A stretch of 9,077 nt of DNA from Deltaproteobacteria bacterium RBG_16_44_11 (GCA_001797845.1 MGQN01000008.1:26851-35927), one strand, 5' to 3'. Positions 1 to 7,036 are shown, counted from the stretch's first letter. A program made the numbers and translations. The notes: generated from the letters alone by a model not told the origin.

Positions 1-695
1 GCTTTTCCATGGAAAGACACCAGATAATAGGTTTGATCGGCCCGAATGGCGCGGGGAAAACTACATTGCTACGAATGATCACCGGCATTTTGAAACCGGA
101 TGCCGGAAGTATCCGCTTTATGGGCAAGGAAATCGCCGGGCGTAAAACATGGGACATCGTAAACAGAGGTATTGTTTCCACCTTCCAGAACATGAGGCCT
201 TTTCGCCGACTTCCTATTCTCGCCAATGTCATGGTGGCGTGTCTCTGTCCACGTGCCCTGAAAAGGGGAGAATGGGTTAAAAAGCTGGAGCAGAAAGCCA
301 TGGATGCCTTGGAATTCGCCGGTATTTCGGATATGGCGCGGGAAAACGCCTCAGTGCTTTCGCAGGGAGACCTGAAGAGATTAGAAGTAGCGCGAGCGAT
401 TGCCACAGAACCGGAATTGCTTCTCCTAGATGAACCTTTCGGTGGATTGAGCCCCGGAGAAACCGATCTTATGGCCAAATCCATCAAGCGGTTGCACAAA
501 GGTGGACGTTTTGGCCGCTTGCACAGCGAAGGACCGGCGATGATTATTGTCGAACATAAGCTTCATTGGTTAATGATGATCGCTACTCGTATTATTGTAT
601 TAAATTTCGGAACTATTATTGCCGACGGAACGCCTGATGAAATTATCAAAGATAAACGTGTAATTGAGGCCTACCTCGGCCAAGGAGGTAATTAG
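1..695 (+). CDS. livG: Branched-chain amino acid ABC transporter ATPase LivG, 5' end cut by window edge
   Basis: Cytoplasmic ATPase subunit that would pair with LivF to power the LivHM permease for leucine, isoleucine, valine or related substrates. The reading frame is open to the left edge (first full codon at base 3). Residues before the ATG at base 9 read Phe-Ser, matching the 'VSFS' strand that precedes Walker A in this family, so that ATG is probably internal and some 20-25 residues are missing. Numbered from that ATG: Walker A GPNGAGKT at 11-18, Q-loop Gln60, signature LSQGD at 117-121 (LivG proteins usually have a [SP]YG[DE] form), Walker B LLLLDE at 137-142, H-loop His183, and a C-terminal YLGQ typical of the BCA transporter C-terminal segment. 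A stretch around residues 161-175 (KGGRFGRLHSEG) looks longer than in common LivG proteins. It sits 2 bases before livF in one operon. The family is clear; the exact substrate is not. Confidence 0.93.
   Translation, partial: FSMERHQIIGLIGPNGAGKTTLLRMITGILKPDAGSIRFMGKEIAGRKTWDIVNRGIVSTFQNMRPFRRLPILANVMVACLCPRALKRGEWVKKLEQKAMDALEFAGISDMARENASVLSQGDLKRLEVARAIATEPELLLLDEPFGGLSPGETDLMAKSIKRLHKGGRFGRLHSEGPAMIIVEHKLHWLMMIATRIIVLNFGTIIADGTPDEIIKDKRVIEAYLGQGGN
682..688 (+). promoter_or_regulatory. Ribosome binding site of livF (supports TTG start)
   Basis: AAGGAGG lies nine bases before the TTG at 698-700, inside the last codons of livG. This near-perfect Shine-Dalgarno, together with the canonical N-terminus MLLEVKNI that results, supports TTG as the initiator and implies coupling of livF translation to livG. 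Confidence 0.8.
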
Positions 696-697
696 CT

Positions 698-1447
698 TTG
701 TTACTCGAAGTTAAAAATATATCGGTTTGGTATGATAAGGCCATGCTCATTAATGATGTGAGTATGGGTGTAGACACAGGCGAGTTAATCAGCCTTGTTG
801 GGCCCAATGGCGCGGGTAAATCGACGCTGTTGAGAACTATCACCGGATTGGTTGCCTGGGAGAAGGAACTGACAAAGAGGTCAACCCACGGTGAAATTCG
901 GCTGGAAGGTGAGATAACCTTTGATGGCGAACGCATCGAGCATATACCTGCACATGAAATCGTTAAGCGAGGATTGATCCTTAGTCCGGAAAGAAGAAGA
1001 CCTTTCAAGGAAATGACAGTTATTGATAATCTCCTGGTGGGCGCTTATTTGATAAAAGATAAGGAGAATATTGAAGAAAATTTAGGGAAAGTCTATCAAC
1101 TGTTTCCCGTGTTGAAGGATCGGTCGCATCAAGTTTCCGGAACGCTTTCCGGTGGTGAACAACAGATGCTTGCCGTGGGGAGGGCTTTGATGTCCAATCC
1201 CAAACTGCTTTGTATTGATGAGCCCTCGACCGGTCTTGCTCCCATTTTACGGGCCGAGGTATTCCAGAAGATTGCCGAAATTAGTAAATTAGGGATTACC
1301 ATCCTGCTGGTTGAGCAGGAGGTAAGCACGGTCTTTAAAATGGCTACCCGCAACTATGTTCTTTCCTCCGGGAAAATTATCGCCGAAGGGAAAGGCGAGG
1401 AATTGTTGAAAAACGAGGTACTTCGTAAAACTTATCTGGGTCTCTAG
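698..1447 (+). CDS. livF: Branched-chain amino acid ABC transporter ATPase LivF (TTG start)
   Basis: Second cytoplasmic ATPase of the LivFGHM-type importer. Motifs: Walker A GPNGAGKS at 35-42, signature LSGGE at 150-154, Walker B LLCIDE at 170-175, and LLVEQ near 203-207. Gln replaces the H-loop His there, as is usual in LivF proteins and unlike LivG. The segment LSPERRRPFKEMTV near 95-108 corresponds to the LivF Q-loop region (commonly PEGRxxFxxLTV). The protein has 249 residues against about 237 for E. coli LivF. The extra length falls mainly in residues 52-72, between Walker A and the Q-loop, where a charged segment WEKELTKRSTHGE appears. The start is TTG with a strong ribosome binding site. 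The gene follows livG by two bases, so the two are co-transcribed. The permease and binding-protein genes would lie left of the window. Substrate could be branched-chain amino acids, amides or aromatic acids; sequence alone does not decide. Confidence 0.93.
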   Translation: MLLEVKNISVWYDKAMLINDVSMGVDTGELISLVGPNGAGKSTLLRTITGLVAWEKELTKRSTHGEIRLEGEITFDGERIEHIPAHEIVKRGLILSPERRRPFKEMTVIDNLLVGAYLIKDKENIEENLGKVYQLFPVLKDRSHQVSGTLSGGEQQMLAVGRALMSNPKLLCIDEPSTGLAPILRAEVFQKIAEISKLGITILLVEQEVSTVFKMATRNYVLSSGKIIAEGKGEELLKNEVLRKTYLGL

Positions 1448-1482
1448 TTTCCCGGCAATTAATTTATTTTATATTTCTAAGT

Positions 1483-1512
1483 ATGTCATTCCTGCGTAAG
1501 TGGGAATGACAT
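1483..1512 (+). repeat. GTCATTCC palindrome: dispersed-repeat-like hairpin, possible livF terminator
   Basis: Perfect 10-bp arms (ATGTCATTCC at 1483-1492, GGAATGACAT at 1503-1512) are extended inward by two G-T wobbles and a C-G pair to a GTAA loop, which fits a GNRA tetraloop in RNA. A T-rich stretch (TTTCATTTTTT) follows on the plus strand, so it could terminate livF transcription 36 bases after the stop codon. The arm sequence resembles the short GTCATTCC-type intergenic palindromes that occur in many copies in some deltaproteobacterial genomes. Only one copy is visible here, so repeat status is inferred. Confidence 0.55.
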
Positions 1513-1661
1513 TTCATTTTTTGTACCAATATTTGTATATCTGAACCTTTATTTTTAGCGATCAATCGTTGATTAAATGTTGAAATTGTTTTTAGCAAGT
1601 AAAGACCTATTAATTTTTGCTTTCACGAAATATAGTATCGGTGTATGCTAATAAAAAGTTA

Positions 1662-1686
1662 ATTAACTCTCTTGCTGAGAGTTAAT
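1662..1686 (+). promoter_or_regulatory. Perfect 10-bp inverted repeat just upstream of murJ start
   Basis: ATTAACTCTC (1662-1671) and GAGAGTTAAT (1677-1686) are exact inverse complements with a TTGCT loop, ending eight bases before the murJ ATG. The right arm holds GAGAG, the only weakly purine-rich Shine-Dalgarno candidate in reach. If transcribed, the hairpin would occupy the initiation region. As DNA it could instead be an operator. No T-run follows on the plus strand, so a murJ-directed terminator is unlikely. The rest of the 1448-1694 spacer is A+T-rich. It has a short palindrome at 1561-1573 (ATCAA/TTGAT arms) and only weak promoter candidates. Confidence 0.5.
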
Positions 1687-1694
1687 AAGTTTCT

Positions 1695-3278
1695 ATGAAA
1701 CAGGCAAATACTTCGGAAAATTCAAAGGTAGCCAAAGCAGCAGGCGTCGTGGGCATTTCTACGATGCTCAGCCGCATATTCGGCCTTATCCGGGACATAG
1801 TTGTTGCCGCCTTTTTTGGCGCTGGTTGGATATATGATGCGTTTTTGGTTGCGTTTCGCATTCCTAATCTTTTAAGAAGAATAATTGGTGAAGGTTCGCT
1901 TACCGTTTCTTTTGTTCCTGTTTTTACCGAATATCTCCAGAAAAAATCTAAAGACGAAGCGTTGGAATTGGCCAATATAGCCTTTACCTTATTGTCAATA
2001 ATCTTAGTTATTATTTCCCTGCTTGGTGTTTTATTCTCACCCCTTATTGTTGCCTTGAACGCACCCTGGTTTATAAAAACGCCTGATCAATTTGCTCTGG
2101 CTGTATTTTTAAATCGTTTAATGTTTCCATATATTTTCTTTATGTCTTTGGTGGCCCTGTGCATGGGCATTTTAAATTCCTTCCGGCATTTTGCCGCCCC
2201 CGCTCTTTCACCAGTGATTTTAAATATATCCATGATATTGGCCACGTTGATACTGTACGATTATTTCTCCCAACCGATTATCGCTCTTGCCGTGGGCGTA
2301 ATGATCGGCGGTGTGCTGCAATTAGCAATGCAGTGGCCGTTTCTTGCAAAGTTCGGAGTAAAATTTAAATTTCGAGTAAACTTACATCATCCCGGAATCA
2401 AGCAGATAGCTATTTTGATACTACCGGCAATGCTGGCTGCGGCGGTGAATACAATTAATGTTCTTGTTGGGACAATTCTTGCTTCATTTTTACCCAAAGG
2501 AAGCATTTCTTATCTATACTACGCCGACCGGATTATGGAACTGCCCCTGGGGATTTTTGCCATTGCTATTGGTACAGCAGTTCTACCTAGTTTTTCAAAG
2601 CATGTTACCAATGGAGACTTTGCAGAATTAAAATCAAGCATATCCTTTTCCCTGCGGCTGATGCTTTTTGTGACAATTCCCGCTATGATCGCGATGATGG
2701 CCCTGCATTTACCGATTATTTCTGTTTTGTTCCAACGGGGCGCTTTTGATGTCAAGGCGGCTATTTTAACATCTCAAGCATTATTCTTTTATGCACTGGG
2801 GTTATGGGCATTTTCCGTTATCCGTGTAATTGTTTCCACTTTTTTCTCTTTACAGGATTCTAAATGGCCATTAAAGGCGGCAGTAATAACGCTGGTTGTC
2901 AATTTCTTGGCAAGTCTTGTCTTGATGCAGTTTCTAAAACACAACGGTCTGGCTCTGGCCAATTCCCTGGCGGCAGTTATTAATGTTATAATTTTGTCTG
3001 TTGTTTTAAAGAAAAAAATCGGGACATTTTTAGACCGCAGTTTTTATTCATCAGTCATCAAAATAATTATTTCTTCGTTAGTTATGCTGGCAGCGCTGAT
3101 GGCGGTCGATTTCTTCTTACCCTGGAATACAAATGCGCACTTTAAAGCACGGTTGATTTACCTTAGTATCTCTATTGCCGTTGGCGGGGCAGCATTTTTT
3201 GTCTGCTCATATCTTTTAAAAAGCCCGGAGGTTTACGGCATTATCAGTCTGCTGAAAAAAAGATTTACGCGTCGATAG
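1695..3278 (+). CDS. murJ: Lipid II flippase MurJ (MviN family)
   Basis: Inner-membrane protein of the MOP superfamily that moves lipid II from the cytoplasmic to the periplasmic face for peptidoglycan synthesis. The 527 residues compare with 511 in E. coli MurJ. It is hydrophobic throughout and consistent with about 14 transmembrane helices. The N-terminal family block AAGVVGISTMLSRIFGLIRD spans about 15-34. Charged cavity residues known to be essential in E. coli MurJ (Arg18, Arg24, Asp39, Arg52, Arg270) correspond by spacing to Arg27, Arg33, Asp48, Arg61 and Arg279. Arg279 lies in YYADRIMELPLGIF, close to the E. coli ADRLMEFPSG motif. The ATG at 1695 gives the expected short N-terminal extension, but there is no good Shine-Dalgarno and a perfect hairpin sits immediately upstream. 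It is probably transcribed apart from livF, with a 247-base gap between them. Confidence 0.95.
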   Translation: MKQANTSENSKVAKAAGVVGISTMLSRIFGLIRDIVVAAFFGAGWIYDAFLVAFRIPNLLRRIIGEGSLTVSFVPVFTEYLQKKSKDEALELANIAFTLLSIILVIISLLGVLFSPLIVALNAPWFIKTPDQFALAVFLNRLMFPYIFFMSLVALCMGILNSFRHFAAPALSPVILNISMILATLILYDYFSQPIIALAVGVMIGGVLQLAMQWPFLAKFGVKFKFRVNLHHPGIKQIAILILPAMLAAAVNTINVLVGTILASFLPKGSISYLYYADRIMELPLGIFAIAIGTAVLPSFSKHVTNGDFAELKSSISFSLRLMLFVTIPAMIAMMALHLPIISVLFQRGAFDVKAAILTSQALFFYALGLWAFSVIRVIVSTFFSLQDSKWPLKAAVITLVVNFLASLVLMQFLKHNGLALANSLAAVINVIILSVVLKKKIGTFLDRSFYSSVIKIIISSLVMLAALMAVDFFLPWNTNAHFKARLIYLSISIAVGGAAFFVCSYLLKSPEVYGIISLLKKRFTRR

Positions 3279-3367
3279 TATTCAAAATTATTGACTTCAG
3301 AAGCTCAAAATGATAGTGGTCTTGGTCATTTAGGCAAAGACAAACTTTTTTATTTATAGAGAATAAC

Positions 3368-4651
3368 ATGTTGGATATTAAGTATTTAAGGCAAAACATA
3401 GGGCTTGTCGGTAAAAAAATGAATCAAAGAGGTCAGTCAATTGATTTTGACCGGTTCTTGGGTTTGGATATAAAAAGGAGGGATATTTTGTTGGCAGTGG
3501 AAACACTGCGCAACGAGCGTAATGACGCTTCCAAAAAAATTGGCGAACTCAAGAAAAAGAAAGCTGATGCCTCCGCTTTGATTGCCGAAATGAGCGAAGT
3601 TTCGGAAAAAATCAAGGGACTCGATGAGAATTTAAAGCTTACCGAAGAAGAGCTCAATAACTTCATGTTGATGATTCCCAATATTCAGCATGAATCGGTG
3701 CCCATTGGTCAGGGATCGGAAGACAATCCTATTCTGCGCAGTTGGGGAGAAAAGCCGGTTTTTAGCTTTGAACCGAAAGCTCACTGGGATATCGGAGAGA
3801 ACCTGAATATTTTGGATTTTACCCGCGGGGCAAAAATAGCCGGAGCGCGTTTCACTTTGTATCGAGGAGCGGCCGCCTCTCTGGAGCGAGCATTGATTAA
3901 TTTCATGCTCGACTTACATACAGGCGAGCACGGGTATACCGAAGTGCTGACGCCATTCATTGTTAATCGGGAAAGTATGATCGGTACCGGCCAGTTGCCG
4001 AAATTTGCGGAAGATCTTTTTAAAATCGAAGGAATGGATTATTTTTTGATTCCTACCGCGGAAGTTCCGGTCACGAACATTTTTCGCGATGAAATATTGG
4101 ATGAAAAACAGTTGCCGATTCATTATGTGGCTTATTCGCCTTGCTTTCGTTCGGAGGCTGGTTCTTACGGTAAGGATACACGCGGATTGATTCGCCAACA
4201 TCAGTTTAATAAGGTGGAAATGGTCAAGTTCACCAAGCCGGAAAATTCTTATGATGAATTGGAAAAATTGACCGCCAATGCGGAAGAGGTACTCAAGAGA
4301 TTGGGAATTCATCATCGCACAGTAAGTCTTTGCACTGCTGATTTGGGTTTTTCTTCCGCTAAGACTTATGATGTGGAAGTATGGATGCCGGGGCAAAATG
4401 TGTATCGTGAAATTTCTTCCTGCAGTAACTTTGAAGATTTTCAGGCGCGTCGTGCTTCGATTCGATATCGGCAGGAAGAAAGCGGCAAAGTGGAATTTGT
4501 TCATACATTAAACGGTTCGGGTCTGGCCGTGGGTAGAACGGTGGTGGCTATTTTGGAGAATTATCAACAGGCGGATGGATCTGTTTTGATTCCCAAAGTA
4601 TTACAGCCTTATATGCGAGGTGTTGATAAACTTTTATCGCCAAAGGCGTAG
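3368..4651 (+). CDS. serS: Seryl-tRNA synthetase
   Basis: Cytoplasmic class II aminoacyl-tRNA synthetase charging tRNA-Ser (and tRNA-Sec where present) with serine. Length 427 residues, against 430 in E. coli. The N-terminal domain includes a charged, heptad-rich segment at about 27-102 (RNERNDASKKIGELKKKKAD), the long antiparallel coiled-coil arm that grips the tRNA-Ser variable arm. The catalytic core follows: TEVLTPFIVN of motif 1 near 191-200, the serine-binding TAEVP at 230-234, motif 2 FRSEAGSYGKDTRG with RQHQFNKVE at 260-284, and motif 3 GSGLAVGRTVVAILENYQ at 383-400. No key residue appears missing. Its ribosome binding site is weak (AGAGAA). A TTGACT box at 3291-3296 with GATAGT 15 bases on is a poor promoter candidate in the 89-base gap after murJ. 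Two tRNA-Ser genes follow directly, so enzyme and substrates may share a transcript. Confidence 0.97.
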   Translation: MLDIKYLRQNIGLVGKKMNQRGQSIDFDRFLGLDIKRRDILLAVETLRNERNDASKKIGELKKKKADASALIAEMSEVSEKIKGLDENLKLTEEELNNFMLMIPNIQHESVPIGQGSEDNPILRSWGEKPVFSFEPKAHWDIGENLNILDFTRGAKIAGARFTLYRGAAASLERALINFMLDLHTGEHGYTEVLTPFIVNRESMIGTGQLPKFAEDLFKIEGMDYFLIPTAEVPVTNIFRDEILDEKQLPIHYVAYSPCFRSEAGSYGKDTRGLIRQHQFNKVEMVKFTKPENSYDELEKLTANAEEVLKRLGIHHRTVSLCTADLGFSSAKTYDVEVWMPGQNVYREISSCSNFEDFQARRASIRYRQEESGKVEFVHTLNGSGLAVGRTVVAILENYQQADGSVLIPKVLQPYMRGVDKLLSPKA

Positions 4652-4662
4652 TGAGAAGCATT

Positions 4663-4741
4663 ATACAAATTGGCAGTCAAAATACGTTTAGGAGCCGATG
4701 ACGAAGTCAACAACGGTAGGCGAATGAATGCAAATTTGTAT
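4663..4741 (+). other. Potentially folded spacer between serS and tRNA-Ser(UGA)
   Basis: ATACAAATT (4663-4671) and AATTTGTAT (4733-4741) are perfectly complementary over nine bases and close a 61-base interior. Within it, TGAC (4699-4702) and GTCA (4706-4709) form a small hairpin with a GAA loop. GCC (4694-4696) can pair with GGC at 4672-4674 or at 4719-4721, two alternative pairings. The right arm ends seven bases before the first tRNA nucleotide. It resembles no riboswitch or small RNA I recognise. It may be a processing element for the tRNA precursor, part of the serS 3' end, or chance. Confidence 0.35.
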
Positions 4742-4748
4742 TGTTAAT

Positions 4749-4834
4749 GGAGGGATGGCCGAGAGGTCGAAGGCGGCGGTCTTGAAAACCGTTGACCGAA
4801 AGGTTCGCGGGTTCGAATCCTGCTCCCTCCGCCA
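4749..4834 (+). tRNA. tRNA-Ser(UGA)
   Basis: Class II tRNA of 86 bases with encoded CCA. Acceptor GGAGGGA (4749-4755) pairs with TCCCTCC (4824-4830), with discriminator G at 4831. The anticodon stem GCGGT/ACCGT encloses loop CTTGAAA with anticodon TGA at 4783-4785. A variable arm (GACC, GAAA loop, GGTT) around 4794-4805 marks the serine type. The T arm has the standard TTCGAAT loop. It reads UCA and, by wobble, other UCN codons. It lies downstream of serS, whose arm recognises this variable arm. Confidence 0.97.
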
Positions 4835-4901
4835 GTAAATTGTAAAACGCGTCGAGAATCCAACAGACGCCTTATTTTAAATATCGACCGGATAAAAAAG
4901 C

Positions 4902-4996
4902 GGAGAGATGGCTGAGTGGTCGAAAGCGATCGCCTGCTAAGCGATTGTACGCCCCTAAAAGGTGTACCGCGGGTTCAAATCCCGCTCTCTCCGCCA
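4902..4996 (+). tRNA. tRNA-Ser(GCU)
   Basis: Class II tRNA of 95 bases with encoded CCA. Acceptor GGAGAGA (4902-4908) pairs with TCTCTCC (4986-4992), with discriminator G at 4993. The anticodon stem ATCGC/GCGAT (4929-4933, 4941-4945) encloses anticodon GCT at 4936-4938, reading AGC and AGU. The long variable arm GTACGCC (4947-4953) pairs with GGTGTAC (4961-4967), including one wobble. The 67-base gap after the first tRNA-Ser contains a weak GCGTC/GACGC pairing (4849-4853, 4866-4870) and no T-run, so no terminator is evident and co-transcription is plausible. Confidence 0.97.
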
Positions 4997-5065
4997 GCTT
5001 TTATTATTTTCTCCTTTCTTCACTTTTCTATCCGTCAGAAAAATCAAAGTTAAGGAATTTGGAAT

Positions 5066-6826
5066 ATGGACTGGGGTGATAATTTTGTCTTGCTGGAAAC
5101 ACTGCGTAAGGATAAAGAAAATTCCCAAACCCTTTTGTTTGCTGATCCGGTCAATATAATCACCTGCCATCAAAGAACCGAATTGCAAAAAAGCTTCCGG
5201 CAAATTGAGCGCTATTTACAAAAAGGGTTTTATCTGGCCGGATTTTTATCCTATGAAATGGGTTATGCTTTGGAAGAAGCCTTAATCAGCTACAGCAGGA
5301 AGCAAAACTATCCTTTGATCTGGCTTGGAGTATACAATAAGCCCTTCAGACTGAATTCTCCCGTTGTTAAAAATATAGATAGCAACTACTATCTTTCTGA
5401 ACCACTTTTGGCGACAGATTTCATTGAATATAAAAATAATGTTGATGCAATTCAAAGCCTTATCGGCTGGGGAGAAACTTATCAAATAAATTACACTTCA
5501 AAATATAAATTTAATTTCACCGGAAATATTTTTGATTTTTATACACAACTGAAAAATAATCAGAAAGTTTCGTATTCTGCTTTAATTAATTACAATGATA
5601 ATTTCATTATTTCCCTTTCGCCGGAATTGTTTTTTAGAGTTGCAAATGATCGAGATATTACCGTAAAACCAATGAAGGGAACCGCTCCGATAGGATCTTC
5701 TTCAGCTTTACTGTCAGCTGACCCGAAGAATACCAGCGAAAATGTCATGATTGTTGATCTGCTGCGCAATGATTTAGGCAGGATATGTCTTCCCGGCTCA
5801 GTTTGTGTAAAAAAACTATTCACGATAGAAAAGTATAAGACATTATTGCAGATGACTTCCACAATTACCGGCAGATTACAACCACAAGTTAAGTTATTCG
5901 ACATTATTCAGAGCTTGTTTCCCTGCGGTTCTGTAACTGGTGCACCTAAAATTCAAAGCATGAAAATAATTCGATCTTTGGAGAAGGGACCGCGCAATAT
6001 TTATACAGGGGCAATAGGGTATTTTAATCCGGATGGACAAGCAGTTTTTAATGTGGCTATACGCACGATCGATTTGCAATTACGGCCGGATAAAAAATAT
6101 AAAGCCTTTATGGGGGTGGGCAGCGGTATTGTTTATGATTCCAAGCCGGATGAAGAATATCAGGAATGTCAGATTAAGGCGCAATTTCTGACAAAGGCAA
6201 TTCCCCAATTTGCTCTGATTGAGACGATGCTATTTACGGATAGTAAAATCAAATACTTAGATCTGCATCTCCGGAGACTAAAAAAATCAGCGCGATATTT
6301 TGGTATTTCCTGCGATATTACCACCACTAAAAAACAGTTGCAGGAGTATGCTAAATATTTTGTCGGTAAAATGCGCCTGCGTCTTTTGTTAAAGTCAAAT
6401 GGGGAAATCGTTTTAGAGCATCTGCCGATAATTGCTCCGATTACGTCACGGGCTATTGTACTTTCCAGCTTTAAAACGAAATCCAATAATTCTTTCCTGT
6501 ACCATAAATCAACGCACAGAAATTTATATGATAAAGAATTTAAAAAGTTTTCGGCTAAAAATTATTTTGATGTAATTTTCTGCAATGAAAAAAATGAAAT
6601 TACCGAAGGGGCGGTATCCAATATATTTATCCAAACTAAAGGGCGATATTTTACACCGCCATTGAGTTGCGGTTTGCTTCATGGCATTCAACGGCAAATA
6701 ATGATCGGCAAACTCAAGGCAAAAGAAAGGATTCTCTATCTAAAAGACCTGAAAAACGCGGATAAAATTATTCTGACAAATTCTGTTCGTGGGGCAACGG
6801 AAGTTATTCTTAAGAAAAGTTGTTGA
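5066..6826 (+). CDS. pabBC: Fused aminodeoxychorismate synthase component I and aminodeoxychorismate lyase (PabB-PabC)
   Basis: Cytoplasmic bifunctional enzyme of p-aminobenzoate synthesis for folate. The PabB half aminates chorismate to 4-amino-4-deoxychorismate, and the PLP-dependent PabC half removes pyruvate to give PABA. Residues 1-110 form the N-terminal region. The chorismate-binding domain covers about 115-375 with KPMKGTAPIG (Lys204 of the PabB-type PxKGT motif, which separates it from anthranilate synthase PxAGT), ENVMIVDLLRNDLGR (225-239), CGSVTGAPK (287-295) and VGSGIVYDSKPDEEY (351-365). The class IV aminotransferase fold covers about 380-586 with a FALIETMLF start, predicted PLP Lys481 in YHKSTHRNLY, Glu514 in ITEGAVSNIF, and the TNSVRG end motif. 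AAGGA nine bases upstream supports the ATG. No glutamine amidotransferase partner (PabA) is encoded nearby, so ammonia must come from a subunit made elsewhere. This gene looks more A+T-rich than serS and ndh. Confidence 0.93.
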   Translation: MDWGDNFVLLETLRKDKENSQTLLFADPVNIITCHQRTELQKSFRQIERYLQKGFYLAGFLSYEMGYALEEALISYSRKQNYPLIWLGVYNKPFRLNSPVVKNIDSNYYLSEPLLATDFIEYKNNVDAIQSLIGWGETYQINYTSKYKFNFTGNIFDFYTQLKNNQKVSYSALINYNDNFIISLSPELFFRVANDRDITVKPMKGTAPIGSSSALLSADPKNTSENVMIVDLLRNDLGRICLPGSVCVKKLFTIEKYKTLLQMTSTITGRLQPQVKLFDIIQSLFPCGSVTGAPKIQSMKIIRSLEKGPRNIYTGAIGYFNPDGQAVFNVAIRTIDLQLRPDKKYKAFMGVGSGIVYDSKPDEEYQECQIKAQFLTKAIPQFALIETMLFTDSKIKYLDLHLRRLKKSARYFGISCDITTTKKQLQEYAKYFVGKMRLRLLLKSNGEIVLEHLPIIAPITSRAIVLSSFKTKSNNSFLYHKSTHRNLYDKEFKKFSAKNYFDVIFCNEKNEITEGAVSNIFIQTKGRYFTPPLSCGLLHGIQRQIMIGKLKAKERILYLKDLKNADKIILTNSVRGATEVILKKSC

Positions 6827-6903
6827 TCTTATTGTTTTTATTAAAATTAAGCGATGAACAGGCCATAAAATATTTTAGTTAAAGTCGCTGCATGATTTTC
6901 ATT

Positions 6904-6932
6904 TTGCTACAGAGGTAATTATGTGTTATACG
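6904..6932 (+). promoter_or_regulatory. Likely promoter of tRNA-Arg
   Basis: TTGCTA (6904-6909) and TATACG (6927-6932) are spaced 17 bases apart. TGT immediately before the second box makes an extended -10. Start of transcription would fall near 6939, about 20 bases before the tRNA. The stretch following the -10 (GCTGCCTC) is G+C-rich, as in stable-RNA promoters under stringent control. No intrinsic terminator for pabBC is visible in 6827-6903, so read-through from that gene is also possible. Confidence 0.45.
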
Positions 6933-6959
6933 GCTGCCTCAATAATTGCTAAATAATAC

Positions 6960-7036
6960 GCGCCCATGGCTCAGCTGGATAGAGCGCCAGACTACGAATC
7001 TGGATGTCGGAGGTTCGAATCCTCCTGGGCGCGCCA
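6960..7036 (+). tRNA. tRNA-Arg(ACG)
   Basis: Class I tRNA of 77 bases with encoded CCA (7034-7036). Acceptor GCGCCCA (6960-6966) pairs with TGGGCGC (7026-7032), with discriminator G at 7033. The anticodon stem CCAGA/TCTGG encloses loop CTACGAA with anticodon ACG at 6994-6996. In bacteria this A34 is normally deaminated to inosine by TadA so that CGU, CGC and CGA are read. The T loop is TTCGAAT. A strong hairpin terminator begins one base after the CCA. Confidence 0.97.

Noticed and set aside
3914..4504. 196-codon open frame antisense to serS
   Set aside because: Lies wholly within a well-conserved synthetase gene, has no recognisable motifs, and its composition matches a shadow frame.
4694..4710. 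Hammerhead-ribozyme-like string (CGATGA, then CGAAGTC) in the serS-tRNA spacer
   Set aside because: The CUGAUGA and GAAA core boxes are not intact and no stem II fits between them; stems I and III are absent.
4663..4741. Integron attC site
   Set aside because: No RYYYAAC/GTTRRRY core pair is present, and no integrase or cassette context is seen.
4955..5203. Minus-strand open frame ending in RRERDLNPRYTF
   Set aside because: This peptide is the familiar artefact of reading antisense through a tRNA-Ser gene; the frame overlaps tRNA-Ser(GCU) and pabBC.
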